From an uncultured Planctomycetota bacterium (GTDB lineage Bacteria > Planctomycetota > Phycisphaerae > SM23-33), in NCBI GenBank assembly GCA_903892515.1, contig CAITIS010000005.1, forward strand, positions 1 to 63,754: a stretch of DNA of 63,754 nucleotides, given 5' to 3'. Under the pieces are notes generated by a model that was not told the origin of the DNA, did not search any database, and was given only the letters and a program-made list of their open reading frames with translations. The position numbers were made by a program, and so were the translations under genes. Below, in pieces: positions 8,034 through 15,709 of the stretch (position 1 is its first letter; each line of letters opens with the position of its first letter).

Positions 8034-9311
8034 TTACTTCAACATGGCCTTGCGGGCCCTCTTAACGGCCTCGTCGCGCGGGCCGGCCGTCATGGCAAAG
8101 ATGGCGTCCCACATCTTCTCGTCGTCGGGCGTCCACTGGCACTTGCGCCGGCTCATGGCGATCTTGGCCGTGCCGTACAGCTTGCCCTTGCCAAAGCCCT
8201 TGGTCACGTTGCCGTCGATGTACCAGGCAAAGGACGGGATGAACTTGGGCAGCGGCTTGCCGGTGGCCATGATCAGGGCCATTGCCCCAATGACCGAGCC
8301 GGTGTTGAACAGCGTGGCGATGGAGGTCTTGGTATGGTCGCCGATCAGCGAGCCGACCTTGGTCGAACCCGTGTCGATGGGCGTCCTGCCATCGAGCATG
8401 ACCGAGACGCTGCCGTAGTCGTTCTTCAGGTCGCTATTGGTCGTCAGAGCGCCCAGGTTGACCCACTCACCGACGTAGGCATGGCCCAGGAAGCCGTCGT
8501 GGTACTTGTTCGAGTAGCCCTGGATGATGCTCTCTTCGACCTCGCCGCCCACGCGGCACATCGGTCCGATGGACATGCCTTCGCGGCACTTGGTGCCCAG
8601 CAGGATCGACTTCTTGCCCACGTAGCAGGGGCCTTCGATGCGCGTGAAGGGGTGGACTTCCACGCCCTCGTCCAGGTACACCGGGCCGTGCTCGGCGTCG
8701 ATGACCACCATGGGATGAACTACCGCGCCCTTGGCGATGAAGACGTTCTTCTTGTCGCCGCGGATGGCGTTGGGCTGCTCGACAGAGCCTTCGATGCCGC
8801 TTCTGCCGGCGGCCTTGAAGTCATCGGCCAGCACCTGCGGATTGCTCAGGATCAGATCCCAGGTGTAATTCCACATCTCGGCGCCGCAGGGCTTGTTGGG
8901 CAGAATGGCCTTGGCCGAAGCCAGCAGCGCTTCGATGCTGTCGGTCTTCAGCTTGGCCAGGTCGGCCTTGTTGATGCGGGCCCAGCAGACCTCGTTGTCG
9001 CAGGTGCCCACTTCGCTGGGGCCCGAGGCCGTGGCCGTGAAAGTCGAGGCCTTGATCCGGCCATTGGCGATGAACAGGTCGTCGCCCTTGAGACTCTCGA
9101 CCTTATTGACGGTATACGTGCTGCGCAAGGCAAACGGGGCGGCCATGTACTCCGGGATGAAGCAGGCCACGTCCGTCAAGCCCAGCTTGGCGGAGAGTTT
9201 TTCCGCCAGGCTGCTCATGCCCACTCGCAGGGCAAACACCGGCCGGGAGAGGGTCAGCGGATAGAAATTCGCCCGCTTGCTTTCCGGCCCGTCGATCAGG
9301 ATCAAACGCAT
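8034..9311 (-). CDS. GlmU-like sugar-1-phosphate nucleotidyltransferase / left-handed beta-helix protein
   Basis: 425 residues. The N terminus (MRLILIDGP, YPLTLSRPVFALRVG) is the signature of the alternative GlmU-like family of Bacteroidetes and planctomycetes, annotated as putative UDP-GlcNAc diphosphorylase. The C-terminal half is a hexapeptide beta-helix (GVEVHPFTRIEGPCYVG, GHAYVGEWVNLGALTTNSD, TKVGSLIGDHTKTSI) typical of acyl- and nucleotidyltransferase families. With nagB next to it, a role in UDP-N-acetylglucosamine formation from glucosamine phosphates is likely. The nucleotide-binding N-terminal domain is short and the classical LAAGxGTRM loop is absent, as is usual for this family. 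It is 49 bp downstream of nagB. Confidence 0.8.
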   Translation of the reverse strand: MRLILIDGPESKRANFYPLTLSRPVFALRVGMSSLAEKLSAKLGLTDVACFIPEYMAAPFALRSTYTVNKVESLKGDDLFIANGRIKASTFTATASGPSEVGTCDNEVCWARINKADLAKLKTDSIEALLASAKAILPNKPCGAEMWNYTWDLILSNPQVLADDFKAAGRSGIEGSVEQPNAIRGDKKNVFIAKGAVVHPMVVIDAEHGPVYLDEGVEVHPFTRIEGPCYVGKKSILLGTKCREGMSIGPMCRVGGEVEESIIQGYSNKYHDGFLGHAYVGEWVNLGALTTNSDLKNDYGSVSVMLDGRTPIDTGSTKVGSLIGDHTKTSIATLFNTGSVIGAMALIMATGKPLPKFIPSFAWYIDGNVTKGFGKGKLYGTAKIAMSRRKCQWTPDDEKMWDAIFAMTAGPRDEAVKRARKAMLK

Positions 9312-9360
9312 TGCACTAGCTCCTTAAATCTGACATTTCAGATTTCGAATTTCAAATCCG

Positions 9361-10146
9361 CTATTGTGGCCGCGGAGCGCCGGGCTTGTTCTTCTGGATC
9401 CACAGGTAGTAGTCACGCATGGACAGTTCGCTGGCGGCAGCTTCGTCGACGAAGGCGATCGCGTCGGGGTGAAGCTGCAGGGCCGAAGCCGTGATCTGGC
9501 AGCTAACCGGGCCTTCGATGGACAGGGCGACGGCCTTGGCCTTGTTCTTCTTATTGGCCAGCATGATCAGCTTGCGGGCTTCCATGATCGTGCCCACGCC
9601 CATGGTGATGGCATAGATCGGCACATCTTCGGGCCGGGAGAAGAAGCGGGCGTTATCCTCGATGGTCTGCTTGGCCAGGGTCTTGATACGGGTGCGGCTG
9701 CCTAGGCTGCTGCCCGGCTCGTTGAAGGCGATATGGCCATCCGAGCCGATGCCCAGCACCTGCAAGTCGATGCCGCCACATTCCTTGATGCGGCTTTCGT
9801 ACCACTGGCAGAAGGCCAGGTGATTCAGGGCCGTGCCCGAGGGAACGTGGATGTTCTGCACCGGGATGTTGATGTGCTTGAACAGGTTTTCGGTCATGAA
9901 GTAGTGGTAGCTCTGGTCGTGCGAGTGCGACAGGCCCACGTACTCGTCCAGGTTGAACGTAGTGACCTGGGAGAAATCCAGGCCCTCTTCCTTGTGCAAC
10001 CGGACCAGCTCTTTGTACAGGCCCAGGGGAGTCGAGCCGGTGGCCAAGCCCAGAACCGCATTGGGTTTGGTATTGAGAAGATTTGCGATTTCACGGGCGG
10101 CCAGCGCACTCATCTCTTCGTACGTCTTGCTGATAATGACTTCCAT
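9361..10146 (-). CDS. nagB: Glucosamine-6-phosphate deaminase
   Basis: 261 residues, close to E. coli NagB (266). It interconverts glucosamine-6-phosphate with fructose-6-phosphate plus ammonia. Visible: ATGSTPLGLYKEL phosphate loop, FNLDEYVG (catalytic Asp), and GIGSDGHIAFNEPGSS (Asp, His, Glu of the active site). ATG 10144-10146 is preferred over an upstream in-frame start because GGGAG precedes it by 9 bases. First gene behind the promoter at 10234-10262. The neighbouring GlmU-like gene suggests it feeds or drains the amino-sugar pool. Confidence 0.94.
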   Translation of the reverse strand: MEVIISKTYEEMSALAAREIANLLNTKPNAVLGLATGSTPLGLYKELVRLHKEEGLDFSQVTTFNLDEYVGLSHSHDQSYHYFMTENLFKHINIPVQNIHVPSGTALNHLAFCQWYESRIKECGGIDLQVLGIGSDGHIAFNEPGSSLGSRTRIKTLAKQTIEDNARFFSRPEDVPIYAITMGVGTIMEARKLIMLANKKNKAKAVALSIEGPVSCQITASALQLHPDAIAFVDEAAASELSMRDYYLWIQKNKPGAPRPQ

Positions 10147-10221
10147 CTGCGATGTCTCCCTAAATTCCAGGTTACTCAGCCCGTTGGATATGGCGGGCAG
10201 TTCTGCTTCCTTGGCCAAACG

Positions 10222-10240
10222 CTAGAACGGGGGATTCTAG
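10222..10240. promoter_or_regulatory. Possible operator overlapping the nagB promoter
   Basis: Perfect inverted repeat CTAGAA-N7-TTCTAG whose right arm coincides with the -10 element of the minus-strand promoter. This is a typical position for a repressor site. No candidate GntR or NagC-type regulator is encoded nearby. Confidence 0.4.
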
Positions 10241-10262
10241 TGGAGAGGGCAAAAGCTGGCAA
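10234..10262 (-). promoter_or_regulatory. Sigma70-type promoter of the nagB-to-ACP unit
   Basis: Minus strand: -35 TTGCCA (10257-10262), 17-nt spacer, -10 TAGAAT (10234-10239), about 90 bases before the nagB start. No other terminator is visible until 3811, so a six-gene transcript is possible. Confidence 0.65.
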
Positions 10263-10347
10263 GCGAATTCGACCATGACCACGACGGCATTTTCACCCGG
10301 CCCGCTGGAGGTGGTCGGGGGACCATCTATCGCCGGGCTGGCCGCCC

Positions 10348-10377
10348 TTGCCGCCGGAGCGTCCGGCCATGTAGTAT
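10348..10377 (+). promoter_or_regulatory. Possible promoter for the small zinc-ribbon gene
   Basis: -35 TTGCCG (10348-10353), 18-nt spacer, -10 TAGTAT (10372-10377), about 50 bases before the start at 10426. It is divergent from the nagB promoter. Confidence 0.4.
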
Positions 10378-10425
10378 GATGTAGAGTATCGGCGACGGCG
10401 CGCCGAACGGAAAGTCGGGACATAC

Positions 10426-10608
10426 ATGGCCAAGGATCAGGACGAGGAGCAAAGCGAGGACATTGACGGCCTGGACGAGGGCCGGCAGATGCCTCCATGG
10501 CGATGCCCGCACTGCGGCCAACTCCTGCCAAAGCAGTTGCCGCGAAAGGACGGGCATACATACTGCCCTAACTGCCTCCTGCCGCTGGCGGACGAACACT
10601 ACGCGTAA
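10426..10608 (+). CDS. Small zinc-ribbon protein
   Basis: 60 residues: an acidic N terminus (DQDEEQSEDIDGLDEG) followed by two CxxC knuckles, CPHCGQ and CPNCLL, that would bind one zinc ion. Flanked by a plausible promoter and a hairpin with a T-run, which supports a real single-gene unit. The Shine-Dalgarno is weak. Function unknown; such ribbons often mediate nucleic-acid or protein contacts. Confidence 0.6.
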   Translation: MAKDQDEEQSEDIDGLDEGRQMPPWRCPHCGQLLPKQLPRKDGHTYCPNCLLPLADEHYA

Positions 10609-10612
10609 CTAG

Positions 10613-10720
10613 CACAGCCGCCCTCGGCTGTCTGACTCGTAGCACAGCCGCCCTCGGCTGTGGGTTTTTGCGGCCGAGCCGATGTCTGTTTTGCGCCATG
10701 CCCGAGGGCGGGCGTGCCAC
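10613..10720. repeat. Three palindromic repeats of the CACAGCCG / CGCCCGAGGG family
   Basis: Two copies of CACAGCCG-ccct-CGGCTGT (from 10613 and 10643) followed by a GCCCGAGGGCGGGC palindrome ending near 10720. The middle copy also forms the terminator listed at 10643-10669. Confidence 0.75.
10643..10669 (+). terminator. Hairpin plus T-run after the zinc-ribbon gene
   Basis: CACAGCCG-ccct-CGGCTGTG (10643-10662) followed by GGTTTTT. One copy of the dispersed palindrome appears to have been recruited as an intrinsic terminator. Confidence 0.55.
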
Positions 10721-10773
10721 GATTGCGAAACTGATACTCAGAACTAACAACTAACCACTCGGAACTTGTCCGT

Positions 10774-12006
10774 ATGCAATCCGTCATTCTTTCGTGCGGC
10801 GATGAACTCACCAGCGGCGCCACTTTGGACACCAACAGTGCCTGGCTCTCGCAGCACCTTGCCGATCGCGGCATCGAGGTGCTGCGCCACGAGACCGTCG
10901 GCGATTCGGAGGAACTCATTGCCGAGTCCATCTCTCGCGCAACCGGCGTGGCCGAGCTGCTCATCATTACCGGCGGGCTGGGACCGACCAGGGACGACCT
11001 GACCCGCCAAGCCCTGGCCAGGGCCATGGGCGCAACCTTGGAGGAAGACCCGCAGAGTCTGCAACAGATCGCAACGTGGTTTACCGCCCGCGACCGCGTC
11101 ATGACGGCCTCCAATCGCATGCAGGCGCTCGTGCCCAAGGGGGCATCGGCCATCGAGAACCACTGCGGCACGGCGCCGGGGTTGTCGGCCATCGTTGGAC
11201 GCTGTCAGGTGTATGTGCTGCCGGGCCCGCCGCACGAGATGATCGACATGTTCACCCGGAGCGTCTGTCCGCACTTGGCGACGGCCGGGCTGATCGCACG
11301 CCGCGTCATCCACACTTTCGGCGCGGGCGAGTCGCACATCGGCGAGGTGCTGGGCGATCTCATGGCCCGCGGGCGAAACCCGCGCGTGGGCACAACGGCT
11401 TCGGGCGGCCTGGTGTCGGTGCGAATCCTGGCTCACGGAGGACGGACTGAAGTTGCCCAGGCCCTGGCCGACGCCGACGAGCAGGAGGTCCGCACGCGGC
11501 TGGGGGATCTGGTCTTCGGCGGCGACGACGAAACGATGGCCCTTGTGCTGGGTCGGCAGCTCCAGGCGGCGCGGCAGAGCGTGGCTGTGGCGGAATCCTG
11601 CACCGGCGGCATGATCGGCGAGATGCTCACGGCCATCGCCGGTTCCAGCGAGTATTTTCTGGGCGGCGTGGTTGCCTATGCCAACCAGGCCAAGACCGAG
11701 CTGCTGGGCGTGAGCAAGGAACTGCTTGCAGCGCACGGCGCGGTGAGCGAGCCGGTTGCCCAGGCAATGGCCGAGGGGGCCAGGACTAGGTTCCGCTCCG
11801 ACTGGGCTCTGAGCGTTACGGGCATCGCCGGCCCCGGCGGGGGCAGCGCGGACAAGCCCGTCGGGCTGGTGTACATCGGCCTGGCCGGCCCGGATGGGTA
11901 CAGCATGGTACATAAGAGCAGCTTCCCCGGCTCGCGCCAGCAGATTCGGCTTCGCGCCGCCCTGGCGGCGATGAATCACTTGCGGCTGGCGATGAAGAAA
12001 AGCTGA
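10774..12006 (+). CDS. cinA: CinA family nicotinamide-nucleotide amidohydrolase / ADP-ribose pyrophosphatase
   Basis: 410 residues, the usual two-domain length. N-terminal MoCF-like domain (residues about 3-170): GDELTSGATLDTNSAWLSQ, ITGGLGPTRDD and VLPGPPHEM. C-terminal amidohydrolase domain (about 255-405): VAVAESCTGGMIGEMLT, GVVAYANQAK and SVTGIAGPGGG. It recycles pyridine nucleotides by deamidating NMN. It stands alone: no recA or pgsA follows, and the next gene is on the other strand. Confidence 0.95.
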   Translation: MQSVILSCGDELTSGATLDTNSAWLSQHLADRGIEVLRHETVGDSEELIAESISRATGVAELLIITGGLGPTRDDLTRQALARAMGATLEEDPQSLQQIATWFTARDRVMTASNRMQALVPKGASAIENHCGTAPGLSAIVGRCQVYVLPGPPHEMIDMFTRSVCPHLATAGLIARRVIHTFGAGESHIGEVLGDLMARGRNPRVGTTASGGLVSVRILAHGGRTEVAQALADADEQEVRTRLGDLVFGGDDETMALVLGRQLQAARQSVAVAESCTGGMIGEMLTAIAGSSEYFLGGVVAYANQAKTELLGVSKELLAAHGAVSEPVAQAMAEGARTRFRSDWALSVTGIAGPGGGSADKPVGLVYIGLAGPDGYSMVHKSSFPGSRQQIRLRAALAAMNHLRLAMKKS

Positions 12007-12061
12007 TTACCGCAGAGGTCGCGGAGATCGCAAAGAAAGAATAAAGGTGTGGCCCCCGTGG

Positions 12062-12137
12062 CACGCCCGCCCTCGGGCGTGAGCCGCGCGAACGGACGTC
12101 GTTTGGGGCGCGAAATCCACAGCCGAGGGCGGCTGTG
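12062..12137. repeat. Palindrome pair: CACGCCCG and CACAGCCG types
   Basis: CACGCCCG-ccct-CGGGCGTG (12062-12081) and CACAGCCG-aggg-CGGCTGTG (12118-12137), between convergent cinA and the histidine kinase. The same two-type arrangement recurs at 15571-15645. Confidence 0.75.
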
Positions 12138-12174
12138 CCACGGGGCCAGGCGGCTGTGCCACCGGGCAAACCCG

Positions 12175-13689
12175 CTATGAAGTTGGTTTCACATTCGGAA
12201 TCACAAAGCAGAAGGTCGCTCCCTTGTCCGATCCCGATTCCACCCAAATCCGGCCGCCGTGGCGTTCGACAATCTTCTTGCAGATGGCCAGCCCGATGCC
12301 GGTGCCGGGATATTCCTCGCGCGTGTGCAGCCGCTGGAAGATCATGAAGACACGCTCGCGATGCTCCGGGGCGATGCCGATGCCATTGTCCGTAACCCAG
12401 AACCGCCAGCCGTCTTTCTCTTGGCTGGCGCCCACGTCGATTTCCGGCGGCCGGCCGGGAGCGCTGTACTTGATCGCGTTGCCCAGAAGGTTCTGGATCA
12501 ATTGCACCATCTGCGTGTTCTCAGCCTGAATCGTCGGCAGCGGCGCGGCATGGATCACCGCATGGGCTTCCTCCACGGCGACCTTTAAGTTCCCCATGGC
12601 CACGATGAAGACCTGATTCATATCGGTGGCCCGCAATTCCGGCCCGGCCCGATTCACGCGCGAATACGCCAGCAGATCCTGGATGAGCGACTGCATCCGC
12701 TTGGCCCCATCGACGGCAAACTCCAGCGACTGCTGCGTGGGCTCGTCCAGTTGGCCTTCCAGTCGCCTGCGAATTACATCGATATGTCCCATTATCATCC
12801 GCAGCGGTTCCTGCAAGTCGTGCGAGGCCACGTGGGCGAATTGCTCTAAATCCTGGTTGGAGCGTGCCAGTTCCAGGGCTGTGCGGCGCAGCTCATCCTC
12901 GCGGGCTTTGCGCTCGGTGATGTCGGTGATGGTGGCCAGGACGAACAGGCCATCGGCGGCGTGGATGGGCGTCAGCCCGATCTCGACCGGGAATTCCGTC
13001 CCGTCGCTACGGACGGCGAATAGGTCGCGCCCCGCGCCCATTGCCCGTTGCTGCGGCTGCTGGACGAATCCCGCGCGATACCCCAGGTGGTTGGCGTGGA
13101 AGCGAGCAGGCACCAGCACCTCGACCATCTGGCCGATGAGTTGGTCACGATCGTAGCGGAACATGCTCTCCGCCTGCCGGTTGACCTGGTTCATCCTGCC
13201 GGTGGCATCGACCATGACGACCGCGTTGGGCGAGGACTCCACCAGCGTGCGAAACCGCTCCTCGCTATCGCGCAAGGCCTGCTCGGCCTGCTTGCGCAAC
13301 TGAATATCCTGCACGATGCAGACGCACAGGGGACGCGGTTCCCGCGACGCCGGAACCCAGGCCGTGACGCGAACCCACACCTTGTGGCCTTGCTTGTGAC
13401 GGCACTGTTTCTCGATGCTGTAGCTCTGGCTCTCGCCGGCCAGGAGGCGGGAGACTTCGGCCAGTTCGCGGACCACGTCGTCGGGAACGTTGATCTCACT
13501 TAGCGACATCGTCAGCAGTTCCGGCTGGGAGTAGCCAAGGATTTCCGACAGCTCTCGGTTGACTTGAACCAAGCGGCCGTGGGCGTCGATGACCTTCACG
13601 CCCACCGCCGACTGGTTTAGCAGCAGGGCGAACGGATCGTCATTCGCCAGCGTCTCAGGCGGGATGTCCAATCTTCCGGCCTGTGTCAT
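12175..13689 (-). CDS. PAS-domain sensor histidine kinase
   Basis: About 505 residues. Two PAS domains (VKVIDAHGRLVQVNREL; then VVMVDATGRMNQVNRQA) with PAC-like tails. Next comes a HisKA dimerisation helix with phospho-acceptor histidine in HVASHDLQEPLRM, then a HATPase domain with N box LLGNAIKYS, G1 DNGIGIAPEH, F box VFMIFQRLH and G2 GTGIGLAICKKIVERHGG. No membrane segment or signal peptide, so a cytoplasmic sensor. The start at 13689 is chosen for a GGGAG upstream; a longer frame lacks one. No response regulator lies beside it, so it is an orphan kinase. It resembles phytochrome-type and bacteriophytochrome-associated kinases in the HisKA region. Confidence 0.88.
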   Translation of the reverse strand: MTQAGRLDIPPETLANDDPFALLLNQSAVGVKVIDAHGRLVQVNRELSEILGYSQPELLTMSLSEINVPDDVVRELAEVSRLLAGESQSYSIEKQCRHKQGHKVWVRVTAWVPASREPRPLCVCIVQDIQLRKQAEQALRDSEERFRTLVESSPNAVVMVDATGRMNQVNRQAESMFRYDRDQLIGQMVEVLVPARFHANHLGYRAGFVQQPQQRAMGAGRDLFAVRSDGTEFPVEIGLTPIHAADGLFVLATITDITERKAREDELRRTALELARSNQDLEQFAHVASHDLQEPLRMIMGHIDVIRRRLEGQLDEPTQQSLEFAVDGAKRMQSLIQDLLAYSRVNRAGPELRATDMNQVFIVAMGNLKVAVEEAHAVIHAAPLPTIQAENTQMVQLIQNLLGNAIKYSAPGRPPEIDVGASQEKDGWRFWVTDNGIGIAPEHRERVFMIFQRLHTREEYPGTGIGLAICKKIVERHGGRIWVESGSDKGATFCFVIPNVKPTS

Positions 13690-13844
13690 AACCGGTTGTC
13701 GCTCCCTGCGATAACAAACTGCCCTCCAATACATCATAGTACGTGAGCCGAATGCGGCAGTTGATGCCGGGGCAGGGAAAGGAATCTAAATGAGGCGAGC
13801 GCGAGCCGCGAAACGCCGACCCACGGGCGCAAGGCCCGGCGCCG

Positions 13845-15431
13845 TCAGGCCTGCTGGCCCTTCTTCCACCGTTCGTACACGGCCAGGGGGTTCGCGCAGC
13901 GATCGTTCCATTCACGGCCGTCCAGCGGAAAGACGCCGATGGCCTGGGCCATCTCGTGCCACTTGGCCGCCATTGTTCCGAGCAGGTCCGGACGCTGCGC
14001 CGACAGATCGTGCAGTTCAGAGCGGTCGGCGTCCATGTCGTAGAGTTCCCATGGCCCTTCGACGCTCTTGGCGACAAGCTTCCACTTGCCCACCCGCAGG
14101 GCGCGATTGCCCTCATGCTCCCAGAATATGGCGTCGCGCTGGATCGGCTCGCCGCCAAAGGCCGGCACAAGGCTGCGTCCCACGAGGGCGTGCGGGGGCT
14201 CGTTGCTTCCCTTGCCCTTCCGTGGCGGCGGGTACGTCGCGCCAGCCACGTCCAGGCAGGTGGGCAGAATGTCGGTGATGTGCCCAGTCTGCCGCTCGAA
14301 CTCGCCTTGGCGCTTGATCCCCTGGGGCCAATGTGCAATCAGCGGCGTGGAGATGCCGCCCTCGTGCACCCAGCTCTTGAACATGCGGAAGGGCACGTTG
14401 GAAAGGTTCGCCCACGGCCGGCCATAGCTTTCGTACGACTCGTCCGTGCCGAACTGCGACGGCTCGCATTTCTTTTGGTGTATCTCCTCGTGACAGCCGC
14501 CATTGTCGGAGAGAAAGATGATCAGCGTGTTGTCCAGTTGGCCGGTGTCGCGGAGTGACTGGACGATCCGCCCGACGCCACGGTCCATGACTGTAAGCTG
14601 GGCGGCGTAGATCGCCATCCGCATATCAAACTCGTCCTGCTGCTGCGGCGTGAGGCTGTCCCAGGCGGGCACGTCTTCGTCGCGCGGCGAGAGTTCCCAC
14701 GCACCGTCGAGGATGCCCATCTGCCGCATACGCTCAACCTTCTGCTGGCGCAGAACGTCCCAGCCACGCAGAAACTTGCCGCGGTAGGCAGCGATGTCGG
14801 CGGCCGGTGCGTGCAGGGGCCAGTGCGGTGCCGTGTAGGCCGTGTACATGAAGAATGGCTTGGCCGGGGCGGCCTGGGCATGCTCGCGGACGAACGCGCA
14901 GGCGTGGTCGCTGATGGCGTCGGTGTGGTAGTAGCCGACCCCCGGCTTGATGAACGTGTCGTCGGAGACCAGCGTGCCGGGCGTCCAGTAGCTTTCGCAG
15001 CCCGAGAGCGAGCCGAAGTAGCGGTCAAAGCCCCGTTCACGCGGCCAGGAGTGGTGGCTGGCCCCTTCTCGCATGAGGTCGTCCCGGACCAGGTGCCATT
15101 TGCCGCTCATGTATGTCGAGTATCCGGCAGGGCGCAGGCACTCGGCAATCGTCCGGCAACGGTCGTTGAGGTCGCCGGCATAGCCGTCGGTGCCCTGGTC
15201 CGCCGCGGTCATCCAGCCCATCCCCGCCTGGTGAGGGTACAGGCCCGTCAACAGCGAGGCGCGCGAAGGGCAGCACCGGGAGGTATTGTAAACTTGCGTG
15301 AACTTCAGCCCCTGGCTGGCCAGGGCGTCCAGATTGGGAGTCTCAACCCCGCCGCCGAAGCAGCCCAGGTCGGAATAGCCCATGTCATCGACAAGGATCA
15401 AGACGATGTTCGGCCGGTGCGTCGTCGTCAT
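13845..15431 (-). CDS. Type I sulfatase (alkaline-phosphatase superfamily)
   Basis: 528 residues. N-terminal metal motif NIVLILVDDMGYSDLG and sulfatase signature CCPSRASLLTG, with Cys53 as the expected formylglycine site in C-x-P-S-R. GKWHL (second sulfatase signature) and SDNGG with the metal-binding Asp-Asn are present. It hydrolyses sulfate esters. Maturation needs a formylglycine-generating enzyme, which is not in this window. Unlike most planctomycete sulfatases it starts directly with MTTTHRPNIV and has no signal peptide, so it may be cytoplasmic. No glycosidase or transporter accompanies it. Confidence 0.92.
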   Translation of the reverse strand: MTTTHRPNIVLILVDDMGYSDLGCFGGGVETPNLDALASQGLKFTQVYNTSRCCPSRASLLTGLYPHQAGMGWMTAADQGTDGYAGDLNDRCRTIAECLRPAGYSTYMSGKWHLVRDDLMREGASHHSWPRERGFDRYFGSLSGCESYWTPGTLVSDDTFIKPGVGYYHTDAISDHACAFVREHAQAAPAKPFFMYTAYTAPHWPLHAPAADIAAYRGKFLRGWDVLRQQKVERMRQMGILDGAWELSPRDEDVPAWDSLTPQQQDEFDMRMAIYAAQLTVMDRGVGRIVQSLRDTGQLDNTLIIFLSDNGGCHEEIHQKKCEPSQFGTDESYESYGRPWANLSNVPFRMFKSWVHEGGISTPLIAHWPQGIKRQGEFERQTGHITDILPTCLDVAGATYPPPRKGKGSNEPPHALVGRSLVPAFGGEPIQRDAIFWEHEGNRALRVGKWKLVAKSVEGPWELYDMDADRSELHDLSAQRPDLLGTMAAKWHEMAQAIGVFPLDGREWNDRCANPLAVYERWKKGQQA

Positions 15432-15570
15432 GCAATAGCTCCAGTTTCTGCATTCTCGAACCCGTCGCCGTGGCGGAATGAGCGGCGGTTTACGTCAAAC
15501 TACGATACGCGGTTCGCGTTGTCGCAACATTGCTCGCCAACGTGGCGAGAATTGGTTCACAACCGTGGTA

Positions 15571-15645
15571 CGCCCGCCCTCGGGCGTGAAACTGCGCGTG
15601 AAGACATCGACATCGCCGCAAAAACCACAGCCGAGGGCGGCTGTG
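15571..15645. repeat. Palindrome pair: CGCCCG and CACAGCCG types
   Basis: CGCCCG-ccct-CGGGCG (15571-15588 region) and CACAGCCG-aggg-CGGCTGTG (15626-15645), between the sulfatase start and the carB stop. Copies of this pair also occur at 12062-12137. Confidence 0.75.
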
Positions 15646-15709
15646 CCACGGGTCGAACCGGTTAGGAAACCGGTTCGAGACATTCCTGCTGGTGTCATGC
15701 GGCGGCCAG

